This document shows, in pieces, positions 40,208 through 50,158 of a stretch of 64,000 bases of DNA. The notes beneath the pieces were generated by a model. That model ran no database searches. It was given only the letters and a program-made list of their open reading frames with translations, and was not told the DNA's origin. This DNA is from Loktanella sp. IMCC34160 (lineage in GTDB: Bacteria; Pseudomonadota; Alphaproteobacteria; Rhodobacterales; Rhodobacteraceae): the NCBI RefSeq assembly GCF_004145845.1, contig NZ_SELP01000003.1, forward strand, positions 310,001-374,000, in the 5' to 3' direction. The position numbers and the translations under genes were made by a program. Every line of letters begins with the position of its first letter. Position 1 is the stretch's first letter.

Positions 40208-40801
40208 ATGGCAGCCAGAAGCGGCAGTTCGGACCAAGGCAACAAACGTGGCTGGCAGCGCGGCGAACGGTCGAAGGTGTCGGTGATGCACATCTTCCGT
40301 TCCGCGCATTACGAACATGACGCGCGGGTTGCCCGCGGCCGTTCCGACGACGGCGAGACAGAAATCACGCAACGCAGCAAGCAACGCCGCGAAGGCATGG
40401 ACGAGGATTCGCTCAAGCGGCACCTTCAGGCCGATCTGAACGCGCTGATGAACACGATCCGGCTTGATTCCGCAGTATCGCTGGAAGATGCCCCGCATGT
40501 CATGCATTCGGTCCTGAACTACGGGTTTCGCGACCTGTCGGATGTGACCGCGCAAGACCTCAACAGCAGTTCGGTCGTCAAATCGATCCGCGAATCCCTT
40601 CTGGATCATGAACCCCGGATCATTCCCGATAGTCTTGAGGTCAAGGTTTCCGAACGCGCAGGCGGGAACCGGCATCGGCTGTCGATCAGCGTCACGGCCG
40701 AGTTGATGGGCGATCCTGTCGATGTTCCGATCGACTTTGACGCCGAGGTCGATCTTGGGGCTGGCAAGCTGCACATGTCAGCGCTGAGGGTGCAGTCGTG
40801 A
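40208..40801 (+). CDS. tssE: T6SS baseplate protein TssE (gp25-like) with basic N-terminal extension
   Basis: A 197-residue baseplate wedge component related to phage T4 gp25. The gp25 core starts near residue 70 (LKRHLQADLNALMNTIRL, then HSVLNYGFRDLSDV). The preceding region, about 65 residues rich in Arg, Lys, Ser and Gly, is longer than in most TssE proteins. The stop overlaps the tssF GTG (GTGA), so the two are coupled. Alternative start codons further in would shorten the extension, but the chosen ATG fits the 180-base hcp gap. Confidence 0.9.
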   Translation: MAARSGSSDQGNKRGWQRGERSKVSVMHIFRSAHYEHDARVARGRSDDGETEITQRSKQRREGMDEDSLKRHLQADLNALMNTIRLDSAVSLEDAPHVMHSVLNYGFRDLSDVTAQDLNSSSVVKSIRESLLDHEPRIIPDSLEVKVSERAGGNRHRLSISVTAELMGDPVDVPIDFDAEVDLGAGKLHMSALRVQS

Positions 40802-42726
40802 AGAAGGCATTCCGCGACGCATACAACCGCGAACTTGCGATCCTGAAAGAACGGTCGACCGAGTTCGCCGCCGACTATCCGGGCCTTGCCGACCGGCTGG
40901 GCGGGCTGATGGAGGAAAACCTCGATCCGGCCATCGCGGGCCTGCTGGAGGGGTCTGCCTTCCTTGCCGCCCGTGTCCAGCTGAAGATGGATGAAGAATT
41001 CCGGACCTTCACCCATGAACTTCTGGACCAGATTTTTCCCGATGCTTTGCGCCCCACACCCAGCGCGATGCTGGTTCAGGCCAACCCGCCGTTCGGTGAC
41101 AGCGACATCGTGAGCGGGGTTCGGTTCGCCGAAGGCGAATATATGGACGCGCGGTTCACCGACGCGGACAAGCGTGTATCTTGCCGGTTCCGTCTTGCGG
41201 GAAATCTGGTGATGTGGCCCTTGGCCATCACCCGGCTGAAGTACCACCAGGGCGCAGGCACCATCGGCGCGCTGGGACAGGATGTTGCCCCCGGCACCAA
41301 AGCGGGGCTTGAGATTGAACTGTCCCGCATCGGCACCTCTGGCAAGCCCGCGCCGGATCAGCCGCTGTCCGAGGTAGATGTCGACGACCTGCCAATCCAT
41401 TTCATTGGTCCCCTGGCTGAAGCTGTGCCGCTTTATGAACAGGTCCATGCAGGTCTGACCCGCGCCTCGCTGCGGTATGAAGACAAGAACGGCGACCCGG
41501 TCTTCTTGCGCCTGTCACCCAAGGCCATCGAACAGGTCGGGTTTGACGAACAGGGGCCGCTGTTGCCGCACAATGGCGTTCTGTTCGAAGGCTTCTCGCT
41601 CTTGCGGGACGCATTTGTCTTTCCACGCAAGTTCCTTGGCCTGCGTTTGACGGGGCTGAAGCAGGCCCTGCGCCGGATCAAGTCCGGAAAGATGCAACTG
41701 ATCCTCGAATTCGACTCGTCCAATCCGAACCTCGCCGCTCGGCTGGAGGCGGAGCACCTTGGTCTGTATTGCGTGCCGGCGGTCAATCTCTTTGCCGAAA
41801 GTTCGAACTCGGTTCGTCTGGACAAGAAGCACACCGAGTACGTCGTCACGCCAGACAGCAGCCCGGTCACCCATTACGAGGTCTATCAGATTACCGATGT
41901 GGTGGCCCATTACGCAGGCCATCAGAACAAGGAAAAGGTCTATCCGCTGTACGGTCTGCCACCCGATGGTCGCGACCCGCGACAGACGTTGTACTATACA
42001 TCACGCCAAAAGGGCCGTCGGTTGACGGCCAAGGAGCGCCGGTTCGGCGCCTCGCGCTACCGCTACCGTGGGACCGAAACCTTCATTTCGGTCTACGAAC
42101 CACCCGAGGCGGAACCGGCGCAACGGCTTCAGATCAAGACACTTTGCACCAACCGGCACCTGACAGAATATCTGCCCATCGCGCAGGCCAAGGATGAATT
42201 TTATCTGTGCGAGGATCAGACCGTGACCCTGTCCTGTGTTGCAGGGCCGACTCCGCCGCGTGAATCCCTGTTGGACGTGGACCACCGCAGCGGGCATCGG
42301 GCAGCAGATGGCGACAGTCACTGGCGGCTCATCAGTTTTCTATCGCTCAGTTTCCATGGCATCCTGAACGACCGGCGCGGTGCGGGCGCGGCCCCGATGC
42401 GCGAGATGCTTTCGCTGTTCGCGAACCTGTCAGACAGCATCACCGAGACCCAGATCGAAGGGCTGAAGACGGTGGATACCCGGCCCGTCGTGCGCACGAT
42501 CCGGCGCGAGGACGGGTTTCATCCGGCGCGCGGGTTGGAGATCAAGCTGACCTTCGACGAGGACGAGTTCGAAGGATCAGGCGTGATCCTGATGGGTGCC
42601 ATCCTTGACCGGTTTCTTGCCGAATATGCGGCGGTGAATTCCTTTACCCAATGTGTTGTCGCGTCGATACAGCGCGGGGTGATCAAGACATGGCCGCCAC
42701 GGTCCGGAACGGGGCCGCTGCTATGA
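40798..42726 (+). CDS. tssF: T6SS baseplate protein TssF (ImpG/VasA)
   Basis: A 642-residue baseplate wedge subunit. It begins MKKAFRDAYNRELAILKERSTEFAADYPGLADRLGG, the standard TssF opening, and includes AFLAARVQLKMDEEFRTFTHELLDQIFP. It ends with the family-typical tryptophan-proline motif WPPRSG. The start is GTG at 40798, overlapping tssE; the stop overlaps the tssG ATG at 42723. Confidence 0.97.
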   Translation: MKKAFRDAYNRELAILKERSTEFAADYPGLADRLGGLMEENLDPAIAGLLEGSAFLAARVQLKMDEEFRTFTHELLDQIFPDALRPTPSAMLVQANPPFGDSDIVSGVRFAEGEYMDARFTDADKRVSCRFRLAGNLVMWPLAITRLKYHQGAGTIGALGQDVAPGTKAGLEIELSRIGTSGKPAPDQPLSEVDVDDLPIHFIGPLAEAVPLYEQVHAGLTRASLRYEDKNGDPVFLRLSPKAIEQVGFDEQGPLLPHNGVLFEGFSLLRDAFVFPRKFLGLRLTGLKQALRRIKSGKMQLILEFDSSNPNLAARLEAEHLGLYCVPAVNLFAESSNSVRLDKKHTEYVVTPDSSPVTHYEVYQITDVVAHYAGHQNKEKVYPLYGLPPDGRDPRQTLYYTSRQKGRRLTAKERRFGASRYRYRGTETFISVYEPPEAEPAQRLQIKTLCTNRHLTEYLPIAQAKDEFYLCEDQTVTLSCVAGPTPPRESLLDVDHRSGHRAADGDSHWRLISFLSLSFHGILNDRRGAGAAPMREMLSLFANLSDSITETQIEGLKTVDTRPVVRTIRREDGFHPARGLEIKLTFDEDEFEGSGVILMGAILDRFLAEYAAVNSFTQCVVASIQRGVIKTWPPRSGTGPLL

Positions 42727-44198
42727 TCGACGAGGACGACACCCCACCTCCGCCGGAGGATGACAACGACCGGACGGTGATGATGCCGCTGCCGGTGGTC
42801 CCTGCCGCCAAACCTCAAGCGCCTGCCGAAGTCGCGGCAGAGCCGGACGCGCCCCCTGTCGAAGACCCACTTCCGGCGCTGGACTTGCCTGAGGTTGACG
42901 AGCAGGACGGGGCCATCGTCCCGCCGATTGAGGCCAGCGCGGACACGGACGACGAAGACGACGACCCCTGGGGGGACCTTGAAAGCCTTCAGGAAACGAC
43001 AGACAAGGGCGCGCCTGAACCCGTGATCGACGAGGTTCCGGCCCCCGAAGAAGAGCCGGAAACCATCGCAGATCCGGATATTGTCGAAGACGTCGCGCCC
43101 GCCTCTCCTTTTGAAGGAAAATCGGACGACGGGCAGCCTGATCCGGGCGCCTCACCGTCGGAAGGCCCGCCGCCCGCCGCCCCCTCTGCGCGGGAAGAGA
43201 TCCCCGACGATGTCTCTGCATTTGGTTATCTATCGCTGCTGCGGGTTCTGGAACGCCGTGCACAGGGCAAGCCCCGGATCGGCCGCAGTCGCCGCACCCG
43301 GGACGAGATTGCCCGCATGGGCCAGGATCCATTCCTTGCCTTCCCGGACAGTGACCTGAGCGCCGTCGATGTCTCCAAATCTCCGCCGGTTGTGCGCCCA
43401 CGTTTTCTGGGGTTCTTCGGGCCGTTTGGGGCGCTGCCCCTGAACACGACCGAAGAGGTGTTCCGCTGGACCGAAACAGGCGACCGCGCGTTTGTCGAAT
43501 TCACGGATATCTTCGCAACCCGCTTCCTGCAGCTGTTCTACCGGGCCTGGGCGGATACCCGCAGCATCACCCAATTCGATCACGCCGATGATGACCGGTT
43601 CCAGAAATACCTTCTGACCTTTGCCGGGCTTGGAACACCAGCGTACCGAAATCAATCTCCGTTCCCTGATACCTTGCGACTTGGCTATAGTGGCCTGTCC
43701 ACCGGACGGGTGAAAAGCCCGACCCGGCTTCGACAGATGCTGGAGAAGCTGCTGAAGACCGATATCCGGGTCGAGGAAATGGTGCCCGGCTGGATGGAGT
43801 TCGAGCCGGACGGGTTGGCCCGGCTGGGGATGCAGGGATCGACGCTGGGGCAGGACATCCACCTAGGCAGCCGCATACAATCGATCGGCGAAAAGATCCG
43901 GCTGCATATTCGCACCCGCACGCTGGACGCCTATCGCCGGTTCCTGCCGGGCGGACCGGATCACGCCCATCTAGAGATGATGGTCCTGAGCTATCTGGGT
44001 GTTGCCTTCGAGGTGGACGTGGCGGTTTGGTTGCCGCAGTCACAGGTCGAACCGGCCAAACTTGGAACCTCGGTCCAACTGGGCTGGATGGCCTGTGTCG
44101 CGCCGCCGGGGGGAAGCGACGCGCTGGTTCAGGGGACAAACTATCGTCTGGACCTCGAACACCATGCCGACGCGGGGGAAGAGGCGCAGGCGGCATGA
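42723..44198 (+). CDS. tssG: T6SS baseplate protein TssG with a long acidic, proline-rich N-terminal extension
   Basis: TssG forms the baseplate wedge with TssE and TssF. It has 491 residues here, against roughly 330-370 in the family. The conserved part begins near residue 165 (YLSLLRVLERRAQGKPRIG) and includes FLGFFGPFGALPL, FYRAWAD, GLGTPAYRNQ and LGYSGLSTG. The first 160 residues are disordered-looking (Asp, Glu, Pro, Ala) and contain PEDDNDRTVMM, with Thr18 in the same context as the repeats in PpkA. ATG at 42723 (ATGA overlap) is preferred; ATG at 42690 lies inside the conserved WPPR codons of tssF. Confidence 0.9.
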   Translation: MIDEDDTPPPPEDDNDRTVMMPLPVVPAAKPQAPAEVAAEPDAPPVEDPLPALDLPEVDEQDGAIVPPIEASADTDDEDDDPWGDLESLQETTDKGAPEPVIDEVPAPEEEPETIADPDIVEDVAPASPFEGKSDDGQPDPGASPSEGPPPAAPSAREEIPDDVSAFGYLSLLRVLERRAQGKPRIGRSRRTRDEIARMGQDPFLAFPDSDLSAVDVSKSPPVVRPRFLGFFGPFGALPLNTTEEVFRWTETGDRAFVEFTDIFATRFLQLFYRAWADTRSITQFDHADDDRFQKYLLTFAGLGTPAYRNQSPFPDTLRLGYSGLSTGRVKSPTRLRQMLEKLLKTDIRVEEMVPGWMEFEPDGLARLGMQGSTLGQDIHLGSRIQSIGEKIRLHIRTRTLDAYRRFLPGGPDHAHLEMMVLSYLGVAFEVDVAVWLPQSQVEPAKLGTSVQLGWMACVAPPGGSDALVQGTNYRLDLEHHADAGEEAQAA

Positions 44199-44243
44199 CG
44201 CACAAGATATTAACAGCAATCGAATTCAGGGGGACACAGGGAC

Positions 44244-46961
44244 ATGACTGATATCAGCATCGAGAAATATGCCGGAAAGATGAACCGTGCCGGTTATGAC
44301 GCGTTCATTCAGGGGATGCGTCACGCGCGGACCGAACGAAACCGCTACGTGGATATCCCGCATTTCCTGTTCAACGCGGTGTCCAACCAGAATGCGGATA
44401 TTTCCGCAACACTGAACGGTCTTGGGCTCGACCGTGGGCGGGTGCTGAAGGACATCGATCAGGCGATGGCCGCGCTCGACAAGAACGTGACGGAAACGCC
44501 GGGCATCTCGGAAACGCTGGCGGATGCGCTGAATCACGCCTGGACCTATGCCACCCTTCTGTTTGGCGAGGCACAGATCAGGACCGGCCATATCCTCGTG
44601 GCCCTTCTGAACGATCAGAACCTCAAGCGGGCGGTGCTGCGCTGTTCCAAGGAGTTTGACAAGATCTCGGTCGATCAATTGTCGGCAGAGGCGCGGACCC
44701 TTTGGGCCGACAGTGAAGAAGATGACATGCGGCCGATGGATGGGTCGGGCCTGTCTTCGGGCGGCGGGGCTGCCGCGGATGGGGATGCCCGTGCCGGGGC
44801 CTCGACCGCGCTGGGCCGGTTTGCCAAGGACATGACCGCAAACGCGGCAAGCATGGACCCGATCAAGGGACGCGATGACGAGATCCGCCAGATCATCGAC
44901 GTGCTTTTGCGGCGTCGCCAGAACAACCCGATTCTGACGGGCGAGGCCGGGGTCGGTAAAACAGCCGTGGTCGAAGGGTTCGCCCAACGGCTCGCCAAGG
45001 GAGAAGTGCCGCCCAAGCTGAAAGGAACGAAGCTCTTTGAACTCGACATCCAGTCGATGCAGGCGGGCGCGTCGATGAAGGGCGAGTTTGAACAGCGCCT
45101 GAAATCGGTGATCGACGAGGTTCAATCCTCGCCCACACCGATCATCCTGTTCATCGACGAAGCCCACACGCTGATTGGGGCAGGGGGCGCGCAGGGCACT
45201 GGGGATGCGGCCAACCTGCTGAAGCCTGCGCTTGCGCGTGGCACGCTTCGGACCATCGCAGCGACGACCTGGTCGGAATACGCCAAATACTTCGAAAAAG
45301 ACCCGGCACTGACCCGGCGGTTCCAGCCGGTGCAGGTGGACGAGCCGGATATCGAAAAGTGCTGCTACATGCTGCGCGGTATTCTGGCGCCGATGGAAGA
45401 ACACCACAACGTCCGCATCTCGGACGAGGCGATCGTGGCCGCCGTGACCCTGTCGTCGCGCTATATTCCAGCGCGGCAATTGCCGGACAAGGCGGTTTCG
45501 CTGCTGGATACGGCCTGTGCACGGGTGGCGGTCAGCCAGTCGTCCACCCCGGCCCGGATCGAAGACCTGCGCCAGAAGATCGCGGCGATCGAGACCGAGA
45601 TCGCGGGCAAGATCGCCGAACGTGATCTGGGCGAAACGAACGAAGACCGCATCCCCGAGGCCGAGGCCGAGAAGGCAGAGGCGGAGGCTCAGCTGGCCGA
45701 ATTCGAGGCCAAGTACGAGGCTGAGAAGGCTCTGGTCGACAAGGTTCTGGAACTTCGCAAATCCATCGCGGTCGCCGAAGGCGGCAACGTGGACGAGGTG
45801 CCCGATGCCCGGCCCGAGGAAGAAGATGCCGCAAGCGACGAGGCCGCGGAAGAACTTGCCGAGAAGCTGGACCCGGCCAAAGCCCGCGCCGACATGCAGG
45901 CCACGATGGCCGAGCTGGAGAAGGGCAGCCCTGACGACCGGATGGTCTATGCCCACGTTGATGCGCAATCCGTTGCGACCATCATCGCCGATTGGACGGG
46001 TATTCCCGCCGGTCGGATGATGCAGGACGAGTTGGAAAGCATCCTGAACCTTGCGGACCACCTGAAGGAACGGGTGATCGGGCAGGACCACGGCCTGACC
46101 GCCATTGCCAAGCGGATCGAAACCAGTCGCGCGGGGCTGTCCAACCCGGACAAGCCGATTGGCGTCTTCATGCTGTGTGGCCCGTCGGGCGTGGGTAAGA
46201 CCGAAACCGCGCTGGCACTGGCAGAGTCGCTTTATGGCGGCGAGCAGAACATCATCACGATCAACATGTCCGAATTCCAGGAAGCGCATACAGTGTCGCT
46301 TCTGAAGGGGGCGCCTCCGGGCTATGTCGGCTATGGCGAGGGAGGGCGACTGACCGAAGCGGTCCGGCGCAAGCCCTATTCCGTTGTCCTGCTGGACGAA
46401 GTGGAAAAGGCCCACCCCGACGTGCACGAACTGTTCTTCCAGGTCTTCGACAAGGGCATCATGGAGGACGGCAACGGTCGCCCGATCAACTTCAGGAACA
46501 CGCTGATCCTTCTGACATCCAATGTCGCGACGGATGTGATCATGGACCTGTCCAAGAACGGTGAAGATATCCCCGATCTGGAGGTGCTGGAGGCGGCGAT
46601 GAAGCCCGCGCAGCTTGAGGTTTTCCCGCCCGCCCTTTTGGGCCGGATCGTGTCGATCCCCTACTTCCCGCTGGGCAAGGAGGTGCTGACCGGAATTACG
46701 AAGCTGAAGCTGAAGTCGGTCCAGAAGCGGATGAAGGGCGCACATGGCGCAGAGCTGGTCTATGGCGATGACGTGACGGACCATATCGTCGATCAATGCC
46801 GCGACCCCGACAGCGGCGGCCGCATGATCGACAACATCATCACCAATTCCATCCTGCCGGACCTGTCGCGGCAGGTGCTTGGACGCATGGTGTCCGGTGA
46901 GCCGATCAAGAAGGTAACAGTCAGCGTGAAGGACGGAACGTTCGACTACGGTTTCGAGTAA
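44244..46961 (+). CDS. tssH: T6SS sheath-recycling AAA+ ATPase ClpV (TssH)
   Basis: A 905-residue ClpB-like ATPase that disassembles contracted TssBC sheaths. The N-terminal ClpN domain (about 1-150) is followed by AAA1 with Walker A GEAGVGKT near residue 233 and [15 protein letters not shown] near 302. A short middle coiled region follows (about 440-560, Glu/Ala-rich), and then AAA2 with [16 protein letters not shown] near 643 and [14 protein letters not shown]. The insert between the domains is longer and more acidic ([20 protein letters not shown]) than usual. Confidence 0.97.
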   Translation: MTDISIEKYAGKMNRAGYDAFIQGMRHARTERNRYVDIPHFLFNAVSNQNADISATLNGLGLDRGRVLKDIDQAMAALDKNVTETPGISETLADALNHAWTYATLLFGEAQIRTGHILVALLNDQNLKRAVLRCSKEFDKISVDQLSAEARTLWADSEEDDMRPMDGSGLSSGGGAAADGDARAGASTALGRFAKDMTANAASMDPIKGRDDEIRQIIDVLLRRRQNNPILTGEAGVGKTAVVEGFAQRLAKGEVPPKLKGTKLFELDIQSMQAGASMKGEFEQRLKSVIDEVQSSPTPIILFIDEAHTLIGAGGAQGTGDAANLLKPALARGTLRTIAATTWSEYAKYFEKDPALTRRFQPVQVDEPDIEKCCYMLRGILAPMEEHHNVRISDEAIVAAVTLSSRYIPARQLPDKAVSLLDTACARVAVSQSSTPARIEDLRQKIAAIETEIAGKIAERDLGETNEDRIPEAEAEKAEAEAQLAEFEAKYEAEKALVDKVLELRKSIAVAEGGNVDEVPDARPEEEDAASDEAAEELAEKLDPAKARADMQATMAELEKGSPDDRMVYAHVDAQSVATIIADWTGIPAGRMMQDELESILNLADHLKERVIGQDHGLTAIAKRIETSRAGLSNPDKPIGVFMLCGPSGVGKTETALALAESLYGGEQNIITINMSEFQEAHTVSLLKGAPPGYVGYGEGGRLTEAVRRKPYSVVLLDEVEKAHPDVHELFFQVFDKGIMEDGNGRPINFRNTLILLTSNVATDVIMDLSKNGEDIPDLEVLEAAMKPAQLEVFPPALLGRIVSIPYFPLGKEVLTGITKLKLKSVQKRMKGAHGAELVYGDDVTDHIVDQCRDPDSGGRMIDNIITNSILPDLSRQVLGRMVSGEPIKKVTVSVKDGTFDYGFE

Positions 46962-46974
46962 GGGATGATGGCCG

Positions 46975-47754
46975 ATGAGTAGTGACATCATCGTCGGCGT
47001 GGACGGAACCGGCCCGTCCAGCGACGATACCTATGCGAAGGATTTCAAGGACAGCTTTGTTCAGAAACTCTGCCGCAACACGCCCGGGTTTCGGGTCCAC
47101 GATTACCATCGTGGGCCCACGACCCACGGGCTGGAAACCGTGGGCAAAGCCCGGCACGCCTATGATTTCGCCAAGGGCACCTACACGATCTTCTCCAAGC
47201 TTCATGCGGAAAAGCCGAAGCTATTCCCGAAACCGCCCCGCATCTTCCTGACCGGATACAGCCGGGGCGGGGCCGCAGTGATCGAAGCGGCCTACAAGCT
47301 GAAAGAGGCGAAGATACCCGTCCATGGGATGATGCTGTTTGACGCGGTGGACCGGTCCATCGTGGACGACCGGGTAAATACAATTCCTGACAACGTGAAA
47401 TACTGTTTTCACGCGGTTCGGGCGGACAGTGCCGAAAGCCGCGAAATCTTCGGCAATTGCGGACGCAAGGCGGCGGGCAAGGTGTTTTACCTTGAACGGT
47501 CCTTTCACTGCACCCACGGGGCAATGGGCGGATGTCCGTGGAAAGAGGCTGGTGAGGATGGGTACATCGAAGAGGTTGGCGCCGGGTTCAAGACCAAGGC
47601 CGCGACCTTTGCGGCGGGTGGAGTGCTTGGCCTCTACGCCCTGCACAAGATCGACAAGACCAAGGTCAAGATGAAACAGGAGCTGGAAGGTCGCGACGCC
47701 GTTTGGGCCTGGATGCACAAGCTGTTTCTGGTCGCCAAGGCGAACTACAAATAA
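46975..47754 (+). CDS. Putative lipase/esterase related to DUF2235 (Tle-like), candidate T6SS effector
   Basis: A 259-residue protein 13 bases after clpV on the same strand. It begins IIVGVDGTGPSSDD, matching the DGTG opening of DUF2235 alpha/beta hydrolases. The nucleophile elbow is GYSRG (94-98, Ser96). Asp123 lies in LFDAVDRS, and His178/His181 in SFHCTHGAMGGCPW occupy the place of the family's catalytic His-Gly-Gly region. A hydrophobic, Gly/Ala-rich stretch (about 208-224) near the C-terminus could be membrane-active. Many such proteins (Tle families) are T6SS phospholipase effectors. No obvious immunity gene follows; effector status is inferred from fold and location. Confidence 0.75.
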   Translation: MSSDIIVGVDGTGPSSDDTYAKDFKDSFVQKLCRNTPGFRVHDYHRGPTTHGLETVGKARHAYDFAKGTYTIFSKLHAEKPKLFPKPPRIFLTGYSRGGAAVIEAAYKLKEAKIPVHGMMLFDAVDRSIVDDRVNTIPDNVKYCFHAVRADSAESREIFGNCGRKAAGKVFYLERSFHCTHGAMGGCPWKEAGEDGYIEEVGAGFKTKAATFAAGGVLGLYALHKIDKTKVKMKQELEGRDAVWAWMHKLFLVAKANYK

Positions 47755-47764
47755 CCGCCCAGCC

Positions 47765-50131
47765 TTAGCCCTCTTCGATGATCGGTTCGATCAGGTCCAT
47801 ATAGGCCCGCACCTCGGGCGGGACGGGGCGTGCGCGGGCGATCGCGACGGTCGGTGCGTTCCCCATCTTTCGGTCGGCCCATGCCCAAAGGTCGGCAATG
47901 GTTTTCCCCCGCAAGAAGCCATTCGCCCGAACCACGCTTTCCCCCATGATATCGACGACCATTGCGTCGGGCGGGGCGCTTAGCGCCGTGTTCGCCCCCG
48001 CCGGACCAAGGAAGTGCGACAAGTACAGCCTGCCGGGCGTGATCGTATGGCCGCGCGACCGGAGGTAGGCCTCGTTCTCGCGGGCAAGGTTGGTGACCAT
48101 TTCGCGGGAAAGTTCCGGGTTGGTGCGCAGCGCCAGAAGATCGGCCCGCGACATGGATTGCGCAAGATCGGGCCGGTAATTGTTCATCATCCTGATCCAT
48201 GTGCTTTCGATGAACTGGCCAAGCCCGACCGCGGTGGAGTTCGGGTTTGCGGCATCCGCTCTGCCCCCACTTTCGACTGCGATGATCTGGTTGACCAGTG
48301 CCTCGACCGCGTCCGAAGAAGACCCGCCGCCGGGCCGCCCGCCCGTTCCGGGGGCCGTCAGCGGGTCGACGGGGGTCCCGTTCAGCCAGAATTCGAAATG
48401 CAGGTGCGGCCCGGTGGACCGTCCGGTCGTGCCGACATAGCCGATCAGATCGCCCGCCCGAACCTGGCTTCCCTGACTGATCCCGTCGGCGAAGCGATCC
48501 ATGTGCGCATATCGCGTCTGCCGGTTTCCGGGGTGATCAATGTAGATCACGTTGCCATAGCTGTCGCTGACCCGCTTGGAGGAGATCACACCATCATCGG
48601 CAGCGTGGATCGGCGTGCCTGTCGGCGCGGCCCAGTCGACGCCGTTATGATTGCGCAGCTGGCGTAGAACGGGGTGCATCCGCGGCCCGAAATCCGATGT
48701 CTTGGTGCCGCTGACCGGGACGATCAGCCCGCCGCCCATTCCCCCAACGGCCCCGCCGCCACCCGGCGCGAAACACCCGTAGCCTTCGGTCACGGGGTCG
48801 GGCACAACATAGCAGTCAATGGTCCCCGACGGGCCGCGCACCCCGGCATAGAGGATCTGGCCTGCGCCGGTTCCTTCGCTGCCCGGTTCCGTCGCATAAA
48901 GGATGGTGACCCGGTCCCCGACCGCCGCGAAGCGGTCCAGATCGTGCCGCTGGCTCATCATCACCACCAATTCACCCACAAGGGTCGTTGAAAGTCCGTT
49001 GCGGATCGCGGCGGAATAGAGCGCGTCCAACAGGCGGATATCGCGTTGCTGGGTCGCAGCGGGCCGCACGTCGTCGGACAGGGTCAGCAGATCGGTGTCG
49101 ATCCAAGGGTCGGCCCCGGTATCGAACCGCCCCGCGCCGACCTGCGCAAGCGTGCCGACATATTCCTCGCCCAGGTAGTAGGACATCTGCACCAGTTGCG
49201 AACCACGGACATCGGGCCGGATCCGCATGGCCACGATCGCCCCGGCAGGCACTTGCCCTTCGATCCCGATAAGCCGGGCGGCGGCCGTGGCGGCCAGCCC
49301 TGCGCCGGTTTCGTCAATCCCGGCAGAGGCGATGATCTCGGACAGGTCGCGGGCAGTCTGGTTCACCACGATATTGTCTTCATAGAGGGGAAGCCGTTCG
49401 CTTTCCCGCAACAGGAACGCCACGCTTGTGGTGTTTTCGATCTGGGTCTCGACATAGGTGGCGGTGTCTTCTTCGGTTTCCCCGTCCGATCCACCGATCA
49501 ACTCGCCCCAGCTGCCGTCCGACCCGTCGATCGACACAACATCGCCGGCCTCTGCCTCGACCTGTGGGGCGGCGTTGGTTTGCGGGCCGGTGTCCGACAG
49601 GGCCGCGATGCCCTGACTGCGCTGGGCCTGAAAATACGCAAGGTCTTCGCGTGACGATGGGATCGTCGTGACCAGCCGGGTTTCCTGCAACACAAGGTCG
49701 TCGCGCAACAGGGCCAGCCGATCGGGGCGGGGAAACCCGACGCGCGCGGCGGGCAGGGCGGTTGGCCCTTCGAGTTTGGACCCCTCTTCAAAGCCAGAGC
49801 TTTCAAACCGAAGGATCATCGGGTCTTTTGCGATGTCAATAAACACGGCGCGGGCAGCAAGAACGCCCGCCTCGGCGCTTCCTGCCGTTTGGACCATCGC
49901 GAACCCGTCGTCGGCGATCTGCAGCGATCCATCCTCGCTGGCGGTGACCGCCGGGCCGATCGCGGTGCGATTGCCAAACGTCTGCACGCCGAGCCATCCC
50001 AGAAATCCGACCGCAGCAATCCCGACAATTCCGACAACGACAAACAGCGCGCGCCGCGCCTTCCGCCGGGTCTTGCGTTTGCGGGACCGTTTGCCGGAGT
50101 TCCTGAAGCTTGGATCGACGTCGAAACTCAT
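47765..50131 (-). CDS. Membrane-anchored murein hydrolase: M23 endopeptidase fused to a lytic-transglycosylase domain
   Basis: A 788-residue protein with a very basic cytosolic N-terminus (Lys/Arg-rich, 14-27), one transmembrane helix (about 28-50) and a large periplasmic part. An M23/LytM peptidase domain at about 470-590 has HPVL, GVDWAAPTGTPI, TRYAHMD and GPHLHFEF, with all zinc and catalytic histidines and the aspartate. A soluble-lytic-transglycosylase-like domain at about 605-740 has IIAVESGG, with the probable catalytic Glu, and AVGLGQFIESTW. It could open peptidoglycan for T6SS assembly or act as a tethered effector. It converges with the T6SS operon and is preceded by a caspase-like gene on its own strand. 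Confidence 0.85.
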   Translation of the reverse strand: MSFDVDPSFRNSGKRSRKRKTRRKARRALFVVVGIVGIAAVGFLGWLGVQTFGNRTAIGPAVTASEDGSLQIADDGFAMVQTAGSAEAGVLAARAVFIDIAKDPMILRFESSGFEEGSKLEGPTALPAARVGFPRPDRLALLRDDLVLQETRLVTTIPSSREDLAYFQAQRSQGIAALSDTGPQTNAAPQVEAEAGDVVSIDGSDGSWGELIGGSDGETEEDTATYVETQIENTTSVAFLLRESERLPLYEDNIVVNQTARDLSEIIASAGIDETGAGLAATAAARLIGIEGQVPAGAIVAMRIRPDVRGSQLVQMSYYLGEEYVGTLAQVGAGRFDTGADPWIDTDLLTLSDDVRPAATQQRDIRLLDALYSAAIRNGLSTTLVGELVVMMSQRHDLDRFAAVGDRVTILYATEPGSEGTGAGQILYAGVRGPSGTIDCYVVPDPVTEGYGCFAPGGGGAVGGMGGGLIVPVSGTKTSDFGPRMHPVLRQLRNHNGVDWAAPTGTPIHAADDGVISSKRVSDSYGNVIYIDHPGNRQTRYAHMDRFADGISQGSQVRAGDLIGYVGTTGRSTGPHLHFEFWLNGTPVDPLTAPGTGGRPGGGSSSDAVEALVNQIIAVESGGRADAANPNSTAVGLGQFIESTWIRMMNNYRPDLAQSMSRADLLALRTNPELSREMVTNLARENEAYLRSRGHTITPGRLYLSHFLGPAGANTALSAPPDAMVVDIMGESVVRANGFLRGKTIADLWAWADRKMGNAPTVAIARARPVPPEVRAYMDLIEPIIEEG

Positions 50132-50158
50132 CGCTGAGGGCCCCGGTTCCGGATCATA

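Noticed and set aside
44226-46991. Long minus-strand open frame opposite clpV
   Set aside because: ClpV with both Walker motifs is on the plus strand; the antisense frame is an artefact of high GC.
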